The notes beneath the pieces are model-generated. The model did not search any database, had not been told where the DNA came from, and saw only the letters and a program-made list of their open reading frames with translations. The position numbers were made by a program, and so were the translations under genes. Shown here piece after piece: positions 53,266-64,000 of a stretch of 64,000 nt of DNA (position 1 is its first letter; the number at the start of each line of letters is the position of its first letter). This stretch comes from Xiphophorus maculatus (Eukaryota; Chordata; Actinopteri; Cyprinodontiformes; Poeciliidae): positions 5,432,501 to 5,496,500 of the forward strand of contig NC_036455.1 of assembly GCF_002775205.1 (NCBI RefSeq), read 5' to 3'.

Positions 53266-55752
53266 CTATATGAATCCCCACAGTGAGGACAAGATGGCGG
53301 CACAGAGGCCAGCAGTCAGAGACAGCTGAACAGCTGAGGCTCCGTTGCACAGGTCTGTGGTGCAGCAGGTGTATTTGCTGCTGTACTCAATACCGATGAT
53401 GGTGTTGGTGATTGTGGTCCCACAGAAGGTGTTGGCCACGCAGCCCCGGCTGTACAGAGTGGGCGACCCTTTCGCTGTGAAGCCTAAGAGTGCCAGAAAA
53501 CAGAAATCAGAATGTTAAGAAACAAGTGTTGGGTCTCTCTGTTGCCAAGCAACCAATACTGCTATTACCCTAAATTACAAAGTAAGTAAATATTTATTTT
53601 ATTAACTGAATAATTATGCATTTACTGTAAGTATGTATTCATAATTAGTTTGACTAATTAAAATTATAAGAAAAGTTTGCTTTAATAAAAGCATGACTAC
53701 AATCATTTATTTTAATTGACATTTAAAAAAAAATAATGCATATGTGTATATATATGATTGGAGAAAGCCCCACACAACGTCTTTATTACATTTAATCTTT
53801 CAAGTTAAAGCAAAAGGGTAGCAGAAAACAATAATCAGGATGTTAAATAAGTGTGGGATGTCTCTGTTGCCAAGGCAACGAATACAGCTTATACTCTACT
53901 AAATAATAAATAATTATCCATTTATCAATTTGGCTAATTAAAATTATTAGAAAATTATACTTTAGTAGTATGACTTCAATTATTCAAATATATATATAAA
54001 ACTTTTGGAAGATTGAAGAAGGCTGTACACAACATCTTTATTATAAATAATCTGTAAAAGTATGGCATCTCTTTCAGAGATTTATCCTTACTTGCTTCTG
54101 AGAAGGTGCAACTCTCTCCAGTTGCACATGTGACCTCCTCTTTCCCAGTCGCACAGCCGCCCAGTAAAGACACTGAACACTTCTGGCATGTCAGGAGTTG
54201 TGCTGTTTAGAGAAAAGAAATATAAGATACATACAGTATATTTGCTGTGTGCATCTCATTGTTTACATTGTGTTTTCAATTGCAGACGGTTTCAGTGACT
54301 ACCAAGAAAAAACTACATAACAGAACAATAATTTGTTCAGAACATGATCATGAAACATGATCAGAGTCACTGACATATATCTACTACCTAATTTATAATA
54401 TTTATTCAGTTAAATTTTGTTGATTTACGTTCAATAGTCTATTCTCTTTTTTTTTTTTATAACGTGTCTTTTGACTGTGTTGCTTCCCGTACATTCTGGT
54501 GTGGATTTTCGATGTTCCGTCCAATTAGATTTCAGTATCTATCTGTTGCCAAGAGCAGCCTAATCTGCCCAGAGCCCTCAGAATTGTTCTTTTAACCAAT
54601 CAGCTTTCAGTTTTGCCTTCCAACGCTCGCTCGAAGGCCTGCAGTGATCTGATTGGAGGATCAGAGCGACTCTCTAAACTCAAAGTTTTGCTAGCAAAGC
54701 ACATAGCCTGCAACCTGCGCTGCTAATTATAGCGTAAATTTATTTTTATTTTATACACACCATGGCTGACGAAGATGGAGAAACTGATTTGATATCAAGA
54801 AGAATTAAAAATCTTTTTCAAGATGGACTTTTTCTAAAGGACTGGAGCCGGTCTCTGTTGTGAGCGGTACCACCTATAGAAGCGCATTGCAGATTAAATG
54901 GCTGGGATTTGCCAAGGATACAACAAAGAACAGGCCATAGAAAATGACTTGTTGACGTAACTAAAATGAATAAATCAACTCTATGACGGCCATTGAAGTT
55001 CCCGCATAAAGAGAGGAGGATGGATTTTGTCTATGAAGAAATAATCAGCAGTTGAGTGAGTATTGTATGCTTTATTATTTATTTTATTTAATTTTTTATT
55101 TTTGCCACAGTTGCTACTGTACTGTACTGTAGACGTTTGGAGTTATGCTAACTGGATTTCTTGCTTTAATGACAATATAATTCACTCTCAATACGCTCAT
55201 AATTAATTGTTAGGCCACCTGATTAATAAACAGTGCTGCGTAAAGTATGTAGCCCCCTCTCACTCCTTTATATTCCAAAAAATTTTAACTTTTTTAGATT
55301 TCGCTAAAGCTTTTGACACTGTAGATCACCCCATTCAACTTAAATGTCTAACAACAAACTATCTTAAAGCTATAACTTTGTCTACCAAGGGGTACCACAA
55401 GGTTTTGTACCTGGTCCCTTTTTATGTATCATGTACATAAATGATATTGGAGAGGATATTTAAAATAAATCCAAATATTATTGTTTAGAAATTAACAGAA
55501 AAAAAACTAAGTGAGAGTCTGATAATTGTTTTAAGTAAAAAAAGAAATTGATTTGAAATAAAACCATTCTTTAATTTGATAGTAGTAACCTCTTATTACT
55601 ATTCTACTGTTTTTGTCACTTAAAACAGTAGAATAAAATAGTGGAAAAAAATATCCACTAAAATGCTTTTGTTCTGTAGAATAAAAATAAAAAAAGTTAC
55701 CTGTTGCAATCAGGGCGCTGAATGCGATCAGAGTTGTCCAGAAGTTCTTCAT
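53266..55752 (-). CDS. Ly6/uPAR-domain GPI-anchored protein (Ly6-3), 3 exons, 126 aa
   Basis: Minus-strand exons: 55752-55701 (52), 54202-54092 (111), 53483-53266 (218). Phase 1, GT-AG. Signal peptide MKNFWTTLIAFSALIATG. The mature domain runs AQLLTCQKCSVSLLGGC to YTCCTTDLCNGASAVQLS, with exactly ten Ly6 cysteines and a hydrophobic GPI tail (TAGLCAAILSSLWGFI). It has the same exon lengths as Ly6-2, and even the DNA just around the stop is similar (GACAAGATGGCGGCACAGAGG on the plus strand), so the pair arose by fairly recent tandem duplication. Intron 2 contains a local tandem duplication; intron 1 has LINE debris. Cell-surface protein of unknown ligand. Confidence 0.92.
53495..54080. repeat. 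Two-copy local tandem duplication in Ly6-3 intron 2
   Basis: Copy 1 about 53,495-53,810 and copy 2 about 53,811-54,080 share, in order: GCAGAAAACA-type start, TCTCTGTTGCCAAG, CTAATTAAAATTATNAGAAAA, and CACACAAC.TCTTTATTA. They are diverged by substitutions and small indels. Copy 2 abuts exon 2. Confidence 0.7.
54480..55060. other. Probable mobile-element 5' region in Ly6-3 intron 1
   Basis: The sequence differs in texture from its AT-rich surroundings. It is G+C-richer, with ACCAATCAG boxes, and leads to an ATG at about 54,763 reading MADEDGETDLISRRIKNLFQ before a stop about 100 bp later. This looks like a promoter plus the N-terminus of an element or a retrocopy. I do not recognise the protein. 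Confidence 0.3.
55255..55475 (+). mobile_element. LINE reverse-transcriptase fragment (Ly6-3 intron 1)
   Basis: Reads FLDFAKAFDTVDH in one frame and, shifted, KGVPQGFVPGPFLCIMYINDI in another. These are RT motifs A and B of non-LTR elements (DFxKAFDTVDH and GVPQGSVLGPLLFxIYINDI). Frames are broken and the catalytic YADD box is absent. Confidence 0.7.
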
Positions 55753-56036
55753 GTTTGCAAGTCAACAGAAAGGCGTAAATGACTTAAACTCGTCTAGATT
55801 CTCGGATGCCTCAGAGCAAAAGTGAGGAGAAGAAGCGGAAAGAAGGAGTGATGAAGATGAACCAGGTCTGTGGGCTTTTAAGTCGACGAGGGGAGGAATT
55901 TCTGCACAACTTTCCTCCCAACTCAGATTGCCATCTTTAGCGAAAGTGAAACTCCCATTCAAGTCAAATTTTATTTTACTCATTAAATGCATGCAAAGTA
56001 GAAAAATCCTATTTTAAGTGAAAATTTCACAATATG

Positions 56037-56042
56037 TTTATT
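56037..56042 (-). terminator. Ly6-4 poly(A) signal
   Basis: AATAAA on the minus strand about 100 nt beyond the Ly6-4 stop. Confidence 0.6.
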
Positions 56043-56142
56043 ACATAAATACTTAATAAAGAGCAAATAAATGGTTATCTAAATTCCCTACATGTACAAG
56101 AACTTTGCATAAAGTATAAAGACTATTTGTTGGTGGTTGTTT

Positions 56143-59100
56143 CTAGAAGTTTAGCTGGCTCCAAACAGCTGTGGCGGCGGCACCCAGAGCTGCAGTGACA
56201 GTGAGCTGGACAGACGTGGCTCCATTGCAGTTGTCGCCGTCGCAGCAGACTCTTGTCAACGTGTACCCGGCTGTCAGGAGACTTCCTGTCTCCGAAACGT
56301 TGCAGGGGTTCATATAAAAGCATCCTCGACTGTGGAAGCTCACCATATCAGTGATGTTAAAGACTGAAAACAAAAATAAGACATTTTTAACAGTCAAAAC
56401 AGTCGTGTAAAAAGTGAATTTATTTATTTTTTTGTTTTTATGCCACACTCGGATAACTTCAGTAAACACAAAAAGCAATTTTAAAATGCAATTTATTAAA
56501 GCAAAAAAAATCTATCCAAAACAAAACAGACCTTATGTGAACTGGCTTGTTAAATAAAACTTTGACATTTAATGTCAACAAATCACTTAAATAGGACCAC
56601 ATGAAGTACGCTAAAAGATATCAAAAAGCAGACGTCACGTCCTAATCTAGAGAAACCGAAGAACAGAAGATAAAATGCTTTCTTCCCCTTCAACTTCTGC
56701 TCACGATATCTGAAAAGGATAAACTTCTGGGCTTTGACTAAGCCTGGTGTCGGTATGTTTTGGGACTTTGTCATGTTGGAGAGTTGAGTTCTGCTTCAAA
56801 CTAAATTTAATTTAAAAATGGGCTCACATTTTCCATCTTTTGGAAATGTCATGATGGACTTTATAACGATTACCCGATTAGGCAAAGCATCCCCAGGATG
56901 ACACTTCCCCCTCCGTGTTTCATCTTTATTCTCAGGTTTTGTTCGTAGAATGCTGCCTTCCAGCCAAACATTTCCTCTATTTTTATGTCAAATGTGTATA
57001 TTCCCTCTGAAATGTTTAAGTAACATTATTCCAGATGTCCTGGTCTTTGCTATCAGTCTGGTTTCCTTCATTCCACTTTTGACTGATAACTAAGAAACTC
57101 ATCGTTCCAGGTTGGTTTGATTGTCATCAAGAACTTTATCTTCTCCCCCAAACAAAGAAACCCGCTTTCAAACGTCGCCACACCTTATGTTTACGTTGAT
57201 CAGAAAAATGGGCCCATAGGTCAAAACGTATTTGTGACTGCTGATTTATCTTATGTACTACCTTTCTGTCGCGTCATGAACTGCTGGCTTCCCACCAGCT
57301 GGAGATTGAACAGGATAAATTGGGTGTGATTTTGTGCCTCGCGTTGTTTTGTTTTGATTTAGCGATACGTTTTCCGCAGAATAAAGATATTCCTTCTGGT
57401 TTTGATGACATAGCCACATTAATGCAGCTAAATGACAGGAGCTCTTGTTTTGATCCAGACTAAATTATTTCTAAAATGAAAGTACAGTTTATCTATTTTA
57501 TTTTTTTTATACTTTCTTAACCTATGGTAGAACAGTAATTCCATTTATTAACATTTATTACAAGGCAATTGTGGATAAAATTCAAAACACACATCAATAT
57601 TTTACACAGTATAAAACTAAATAAATTAAATCTGGTTTCACAGGTTTGGAATTAAGTTTTCAGTCCCTAACTGTCTGAAGGATACATCATTGTATTATGT
57701 AGATCAGGGGTATAACTCATTTTCATTTTGGGCCATATCAAATATCGGAATGTTCTTAAAGGGCCGGTTGTGCTAGAATGTGTTGATAAAACTATTAAAA
57801 TATCCATAAGTAGCTGTTCCTCCAGGATTTTGTTTCAAATTTCAAATGTTTGTAAGAAACATTTCACCAATTTTGAGAAAATATGCAGTAAAATCGGAAA
57901 AAGTGTGAAGATTTGTTAATTTTTGTATAAATTTAGCAGATTTATGGAAAACTGGTGGGACTTATTGATGTAATTTGGAATCTAGAGGGCCACATAAAAA
58001 GCTACAGCGGGCCAGATTTGGCCCTCGGACCTTGAGTTTGACAACTGTGATATAGATGAACTCCACTTTTAAAGATTGTGAGAAAGTCTGTCCTTTTGGA
58101 AGTAAAATAAAAACAAATTAGGACTCTCTGAAGACACCATGATGGTATCATGCTGTGGAAAAGGACAGCAACTCTAAAAATGCAATAAGAGATACAATGG
58201 AGAGGTTTAGATTAAATCCTGAATGCTAGAATCTATTTCTTTAGCTTTAGCTTTTGCTTCATCATTAAAAAATAAGATTTTTCCGTACACAAGGTCACTT
58301 TTCCAAGATTTTAAAACAGGTTGAAGTGTCTTTAAACATATGCTAAAACAGTGGAATTTTAAATCTTTTTGATACCATTAATAAAAAATATGTAAAAGGA
58401 TTTTATCTTAAGAATACTATAAATGTTTATCTATTCTTTGAATTCATATTCATTTAGTTGAATTAAGAAGTTGTTTCTCCACACATTAGGGTTAGGGTTA
58501 CCCTAACCCTACCCTTTTGGCAGTTGGTGGTTACCGTAGAAACCAGTAACTGACAGCTCCTCCCCCTTTTTTCTGTTGGGCAGAGACTGCTGGACTTTTG
58601 TTAACCACCATCTTGAATTCCTGCGTTGTTAGAATAAGTGAAGTGAACCTGAGTGTGTCTGTTGTGAAGTAGTGAACCTACTGGACCTGAGATGAACTTT
58701 AGAACAGTTTCACCGACACCAGAGATTCCTCTTTCAACAACCAGATGAATGCAGCTGAAACTCACCCACGTCTCCAGTGTAGCACTTGGCCTTATCTGAG
58801 ACGCAGGTTTCTTTGGAGTAAAGAAGGCATTTCCCTCTGAAGCCCACTTTGCAGGAGTTACAGCTCAAAGAATCGGCTGTAAACGACAGAGGAAAGCAGA
58901 TTTAGAGAGAACTAAGCCTCATACATGCTGAAAAAAATCTAATATTGTCATCTCTAAAGACTCTGTTTGGTGACGTTTTTCTTCAAAAAGAGGCTTCAGT
59001 TGAAAAAGCTGCAGGTTTTATGATGGAAATATAAAACCTTCGTTACAAATGAATAATCATGCTGGAAAGAGAAAGACTTGGTTTATTTTAAATAAAAGTA

Positions 59101-60132
59101 ATAAAATATATGGACTATTTACAATTTTAGGTATACTTTTTACTTAGAAATGCATAATGAGGTGAACTTGTGGTAAAATTAAAGTTACTTGCCATTTTTG
59201 ATCAAAAAATTTTTTTACACCATACATTTTTTTTATGTGTATGAGCTCAGAAGATTATAATAGCAAAAAAAAACTGTGTAAAACAGAAAAGTATTATATT
59301 TTTGCTGAGCGTAAATCATAAAAGTGCAAAAACAATTATTTTTGTTGAGGGGTCATTATTCCCACATTTCCCCATCAGTAAACCTTTATTTAAATTTTAA
59401 AATGTAAATGAAACTTTAAATATTTAAAGTCTATGTCATAGTTCACTGAATAATGTCTAATATTAGATTTAATCAGCATAATTAAGGTATAAGGGTTATT
59501 TTTTTGTTTTGTTTTTTGGTCAAATGGTAAAACTGAAGCATTTGCATTATGTCTTATATTTCTAAGTGTTTGTATGGAGGACACGGAGGGCCAAAATTAA
59601 GAATAACCCTAAGAATAGATGAGTAGACAAACACCGGTGTTAGTATTTTAATAAAAACCAAAAATGTAATTAAAAAACCCGTTTGGGCACCTTTTAGTAA
59701 ACAATATGTTTAAATTATTATGATATATAAGTAAAGGTTTAATTTAAATATTGATAAAATTCACACATAGATAAATTATACATTGAACATGTCAGTTTGT
59801 GCCATATTTCAAAATTATTATAATAATTGTTTAAACAGAGTTTTTTTTTTTACTTGCCAGAATAACTAATTTATTGTGTTCTTTGCTCTCAGATTTGGCA
59901 GATTTGGTCCTCCATAATATAATTAATGTGTATCATAAAAATATTAAACAAAATTATTTATAGCAAAGTGCAAGTTATACATGTTTTGTAATTTATGGTT
60001 CCTCATTTAGTGGTTTTTGTAAAATACAAACAGTTCAGTTTAGATATATTTTTAATAGTATTACTCATTTAAAAGTGTCTTACCTGTAACAACCATCACC
60101 ATGAGCACAACGCAGAGCAACAGATTCTTCAT
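56143..60132 (-). CDS. Ly6/uPAR-domain GPI-anchored protein (Ly6-4), 3 exons, 126 aa
   Basis: Minus-strand exons: 60132-60084 (49), 58876-58766 (111), 56363-56143 (221); phase 1, GT-AG. Signal peptide MKNLLLCVVLMVMVVTA. The mature domain runs DSLSCNSCKVGFRGKC to RVCCDGDNCNGATSVQLT with ten Ly6 cysteines, then a hydrophobic tail (AALGAAATAVWSQLNF) for GPI attachment. NIT and NVS are possible N-glycosylation sites. NGATSVQL is shared with Ly6-2, yet the loops differ strongly, as expected for fast-evolving three-finger proteins. Intron 2 (about 2.4 kb) holds a Tc1-like fragment, a hAT MITE and a telomere-like palindrome. Confidence 0.9.
56750..57110 (-). mobile_element. Tc1-like transposase fragment (Ly6-4 intron 2)
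   Basis: Around 56,887-56,925 the minus strand reads MKHGGGSVILGML, the conserved Tc1 transposase block. Flanking sequence is decayed and no inverted repeats are seen. Bounds are approximate. Confidence 0.6.
57705..58049. mobile_element. hAT MITE with near-perfect target duplication
   Basis: Starts CAGGGGTATAACTCATTTTC and ends CCTTGAGTTTGACAACTGTG. Flanks ATGTAGAT (57697-57704) and ATATAGAT (58050-58057) differ at one base. It is collinear with 6948-7418. Confidence 0.75.
58440..58700. repeat. Internally deleted partner of the repeat at 30,800-31,260
   Basis: Shared blocks: AAGTTGNTTCTCC, GGTTACCNTAGNAACCAGTAAC, GCTCC.CCCCCTTTTT.CTGTT and CCTGANTGTGTCTGT. The left part is interrupted by a telomere-like palindrome. 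Confidence 0.55.
58486..58514. repeat. Head-to-head telomeric-type repeat
   Basis: Two and a half TTAGGG units run directly into CCCTAACCCTACCC, an almost perfect 25-bp palindrome of vertebrate telomere units in the middle of Ly6-4 intron 2. Confidence 0.8.
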
Positions 60133-61800
60133 TGTGACAAAAATTTATTTTCTGGAAAATAAAAACAAGAAAATCTAAAAATAATCTTTTAGGGTAAAGA
60201 ACAGCAGTTTTAGATTGCTTCACATGAGCTTTAAGGGCTGCATGAAAGAGATTTTATGTCAAAGGTGGGGCGACTCTGTGGGTAATTAACTTTTGTTCAG
60301 ACATTATGAAACAGAAGTTTGCTTCACAATAAAAACCACTGCAACCCAAATAAAACCCTTCAGGCACATTTGTATTATTGTGTTGGAAGCTCTGTGAACT
60401 CCAGTTTCATAAAAACCATTTGAAACCATTTTATCTGAGTAAATAACCAGACATGGCTAAAAAGGAGGAGTCATTATCAGTGCAATAACGAGACCTTTGT
60501 TCCAGCTGCTTGGAGATAAATAAAAGCTAAACAAAGGATTAAAAGCGTCCACCTTCACTCAGGAAAACTATTGTTCACATCAGGTTTTGTCCCAGGAGTA
60601 AATATTACGTCATTACAAAAAGAGACCAGATTTGTCTTCTAATATACGTATTTAGATTAGATTAGATTTGATTTATTGTCATTGTACAGTAAACTGTACA
60701 ACAAAATTAGTGGTACAGCTGTTCTTATGGCATTTGACCCCGAACCTCCATGGTTAAAGTTAATGCAATAAATCAATAAAATAAACTTATATGTTCAATC
60801 TTAAAAATAACCTTTAGTTTGATTAGGATCAATCTTCGGTGCTCATTTCTTGTTTTGGCCTTAGTGATGCTTAACAGGGTTCATAGTTAAGGAAGAATCT
60901 TTAATAGTAATTGGAAGATTTAGTCAGTTTTCTTCAGTTTTATGATTTGGGTTTGTGTTTATCCAGTTTCAGAAAAAAAAAATATTTTAGTAACCTTTGA
61001 AAAGTAAAGGTGTCATGTTTCATTGTGTGGACTGTAGCTTCAGGGTACTATAAAGGTTAAGTGCTAGAAATGATCGTGTCTTTAATATAATCTTCATGGA
61101 TTCAGTTTTAATTAACATGATTCTGTCTCAAGTTTGTTTGCTGATGCTAACAGTTCGTCTGATTACCACTAGAGGGAACCAGAGTATCACAGGAAAACTG
61201 CCACCATCTAAAAACAATAGTTTTAATCAGATTTGTATCGGAGATCCTCAGAGAACGTTCCTAAACACAATGGAAATGGTTGGTTTAACATTTGAAGAGG
61301 CAAATGATAGAGTGAGATGAATAAAATCAAATCTAACAGACGCCCTCAAACTGTCTAAAAATAAGAAAACACAATCACATAAAAGTCCCAATGAGATGCA
61401 AATTAAAAGTTGAAAAGTGAGTTTTCAGACAGGATTTATTAAACTCTGCTGTATGAATAATGAGTTACAGCTACTTCTTGGTTATATTCACTTAAATAAG
61501 TTGATAAAAATTGTTAAATCAGTTTTGTTTTATTAAGTAAAATAAAATATCAGGAAGGTTGTATTTTTAGTTTTATGGGTGTGTCTGCTCTTTGTTATTT
61601 TATGCACATTGTACTTTACTTATGTTTTCATATCTGTAGTTTTATGAAATGTACTGTAGTCGTCGCTGTGTTGCTACTGTTGTTGGTCAGGTCTCTCTTG
61701 AAAAACTTAATCTCAATGAGACTTAAGTTGTTAACTAGATAAACATGTCTTGTGTAGCTGATGAAGGACTCATGGACACAACAAACGTCTTTACTCTGAT
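60133..61800. other. Spacer between Ly6-4 and Ly6-5
   Basis: AT-rich. It includes the Ly6-4 promoter side at its left and, near 60,651-60,715, a TTTATTGTCATTGTACAGT-type retroposon tail. A plus-strand open frame at 61,096-61,320 resembles nothing I know. Confidence 0.35.
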
Positions 61801-61806
61801 TTTATT
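61801..61806 (-). terminator. Ly6-5 poly(A) signal (candidate)
   Basis: AATAAA on the minus strand about 300 nt past the Ly6-5 stop. Confidence 0.45.
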
Positions 61807-62104
61807 GATTTACAATCGTGTAATTAAGAGGCTGCAGAGATGAAAAAAGTTTGATTTTTGAGAATTACGAAGCAAAACATCATCATGAAGTAAGTCTAAA
61901 CTCAATGTTTCTATGAAACATCTCATTGGTAAGCTACCATGATGTTGGCATCTGTGAATCAGTCCAAGTTTTGCGTCAGTGTTTGATTTCTTTAAAGATT
62001 TATTTTCAAACAGGCTTTTTGTTTAAAAATAAAAATGTAGAAACATTTCTAAATTACACAAATTAGTTTAAAGAGAACAAGCTGGGAGGTTTTTTGTAAT
62101 CTCA

Positions 62105-63245
62105 TTACAACATGCTTCCCAACACAGAGGCAAGGATGGCAGCAGTGAAGGTCATCTTGGTTGTTGTGGCTCCGCTGACAGTGATGGCGTTGCACTTATC
62201 TGTCTTACAGCAGGTGTTATTGAATGTGTAAGGAACGGACAGGAGAGTTTCACTGGTTGTATTACCACAGGTTGAGTTTTCTGTAGCACAGCCATAATTG
62301 ACAAAACCAGTGAAGTTGGTGACAGTGGGAAACTCTGTAAAGAAATGATTGAGATAGATGAGACAGTGAAGAATAAGGCTACGTTCACACTGCAACCTGA
62401 AGTGACCCAGTTCGGATATTTTGTCAAATCTGATTTTTTTTGCCGTGGTTGTTCACACTTCTAAATATATATGTCTTTTGATGAACAGTAAACAACCCGA
62501 AAGTGTCCCGCACAGTAGAGGGCGCAATAACGTCACTCGTAAAGAGTGTGCTAGGAGTTTTACCAAGAAGAAGAAGAATAGCTCAGTGTTTGCGGAAGTG
62601 AACGTGGGTTCTAATGATGGATCGTATCTTACGATTTTGAAGTTGTTGTCTGACCGGAGCCAGCACATTAACAACTTAGTCCTCATCATAGTCCGCCATG
62701 GTTGTTGTTTTTCTTCCCGCTTGTGCAGAATAGTGACGTTTGTCAAGTATCAATGTCGTTGAGGTAGGATGAATGCGACCTGGCCGTTCAGATTCAGGTC
62801 ACATATGAAAAGATCAGATACGTATCGGATACCCAAGTGGCCTGGGTCATATTAGAAAAAAATCTGATCTGTTTTGTTAATACTGTCATGAAAAGATCAG
62901 ATGCAGGTCGAATTGGGTCATTTCAGGCTGCAGTGTGAACATAGCCTAATTGATACTTAACAAGAGGTGTTATTCTGCTGAAAATTTTTCTTTCCGCCTC
63001 CCTAACCTTTCTTTTTTGACCTTACTCTCCTGCTAGGAAACTTTGTGAAACTGGAAATACTCGCCTGACTGCCAGAAATGCAAACAGTTCAACTACAATT
63101 GCTACGCCGTGGGAGATTTTAGACAACTACTTACTCAATGTTGTAGTGTAACATTGGGTCACGTTGGATAAGCAAGTCTCAGTAGTCGGCTTCAAGCAGA
63201 TACCCAACACACTAAAGATGCAGCCGTTGCAGGTCAGGGACTCCA
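62105..63245 (-). CDS. Ly6/uPAR-domain GPI-anchored protein (Ly6-5), partial: exons 2 and 3
   Basis: Minus-strand exons 63245-63135 (111 nt) and 62334-62105 (230 nt); the signal-peptide exon must lie beyond the right edge. The domain reads VESLTCNGCIFSVLGIC, ETCLSNVTQCYTTTL, then YGCATENSTCGNTT and NTCCKTDKCNAITV, giving ten Ly6 cysteines. The tail (MTFTAAILASVLGSML) suits GPI attachment. At least three N-glycosylation sequons (NVT, NFT, NST) are present, more than in its neighbours. Exon 2 keeps the 111-nt size of the other cluster members. The intron between the two exons contains a PIF/Harbinger-like MITE. Confidence 0.88.
62378..62946. mobile_element. PIF/Harbinger-like MITE (Ly6-5 intron)
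   Basis: Starts GGCTACGTTCACACTGCA and ends TGCAGTGTGAACATAGCC, an inverted repeat with one mismatch in 18, flanked by TAA on both sides (62375-62377, 62947-62949). A 3-bp TWA duplication is the Harbinger hallmark. At 569 bp it has no transposase; a 113-codon open frame inside is not recognised. Confidence 0.75.
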
Positions 63246-63376
63246 CTGAAAATACATTCAAAAAGTAAATTTATCAGGAGGAAGCATGATAAATATACAG
63301 CATTTGTGTTCAGCTGGACTAAAGCAAAATGATTCAAAATAAAGGAATGCTTTGCATACATTGCTTGTGTACTGCC

Positions 63377-64000
63377 AGTGCAAAAACACAAAATTTTATC
63401 AAGTATATTTGGTCTAGTTTCTACTGCAGATATGTTAGTACCCTTGAAACAAGACAAAACTAACTTACAAGTAACTTTTCAGGAAGATATAAAAGCCTGT
63501 TTTAAATCAATAACTCCCTCATATTGATGGAAAAGTATTAATTACATTGACAGATTATGTCACTTATAACATAGCAAAATGGTTGTGAAAAAAATCTGCC
63601 GTTGGAACTAGAACTGGGTTGCTAGGTGACGGGCTGGAATTGGCTACGGTTGCTAGGAAACAGCGTAGTGCCAGTTGATTGTGAAACTAATACTTTTTTC
63701 ATAAGCATGAAAGAGTTATTGACTTAAAACAAGCTCCTGTTTCTTGTTAAAAACTTACCTGTAAGTTAGTTTTGTCTTGTTTCAAGTGGACTAAGATATT
63801 TGCACTCAAACAAGACGTAAAATATTAGGTGAGACTTTGTGTTTTTGCAGTGTTTGAGATTAGTTGTCTTTTCTGGCATAAATGAATTTGGGTTGAAACA
63901 AGACACTTTCATTTTATTGGTTCTAATCAATAGGGGTTTTGCCTATTAATTAAAACCAATTTCTGATTCTGACTGAATACACACTGCTATTTGGCCTCAG
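63377..64000. mobile_element. Foldback MITE with paired X-box-like motifs and shared flank
   Basis: The foldback runs from CAGTGCAAAAACACAAAATT to about 63,853. The loop carries GTTGCTAGGTGAC (63618-63630) and GTTGCTAGGAAAC (63649-63661), 31 bp apart. The ~145 bp after it match 43,617-43,767 closely, up to the window end. Confidence 0.7.

Overview
The window is vertebrate nuclear DNA, almost certainly from a ray-finned (teleost) fish. The genes are intron-rich with GT-AG splice sites. The spacers are AT-rich and full of fish-type DNA-transposon remnants (hAT and Tol2-like, Tc1-like, PIF/Harbinger-like, foldback MITEs), LINE tails and microsatellites. No bacterial, CRISPR or retroviral structure was recognised.

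Layout, left to right. (1) 1-1,490: LINE remnants. (2) 1,495-7,929, plus strand: ppt2, a lysosomal thioesterase, 8 coding exons, 301 aa. (3) 8,000-12,900: intergenic, with an 828-bp inverted-repeat element and a minisatellite. (4) 12,968-17,291, plus strand: rps5, 203 aa, with a 5'TOP-like start, an AUG split by intron 1 and two related H/ACA-like snoRNAs in introns 2 and 4. (5) 18,941-24,811, minus strand: ddah2, 5 exons, 290 aa, convergent with rps5; a strong CTCF-type motif lies between them. (6) 24,812-31,638: gene-poor, repeat-rich. (7) 31,639-34,680, plus strand: a Ly6/uPAR gene (here Ly6-1). (8) 34,681-40,872: repeats. (9) 40,873-46,261, minus strand: clic1, 6 exons, 242 aa. (10) 49,858 to the end, minus strand: a tandem cluster of four Ly6/uPAR genes (Ly6-2 to Ly6-5), the last cut by the window edge before its signal-peptide exon.

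Gene content matches the mammalian MHC class III region, where LY6G genes, DDAH2 and CLIC1 are neighbours and PPT2 lies further along. This is therefore probably a fish class III-like block with rps5 included and a local Ly6 expansion. The genes do not form one pathway: lysosomal deacylation, translation, a DDAH-family protein, a GST-fold redox/chloride protein and GPI-anchored three-finger proteins.

Points most worth a second look: repeat-borne pairs of RFX/X-box-type palindromes at a near-constant ~31-bp spacing at several loci; a DDAH2 with arginine at the catalytic-histidine position; the split rps5 start codon; the paired snoRNA candidates in rps5, one lacking a proper ACA box; a GC-AG intron in ppt2; and four Ly6 paralogues with near-identical exon sizes.
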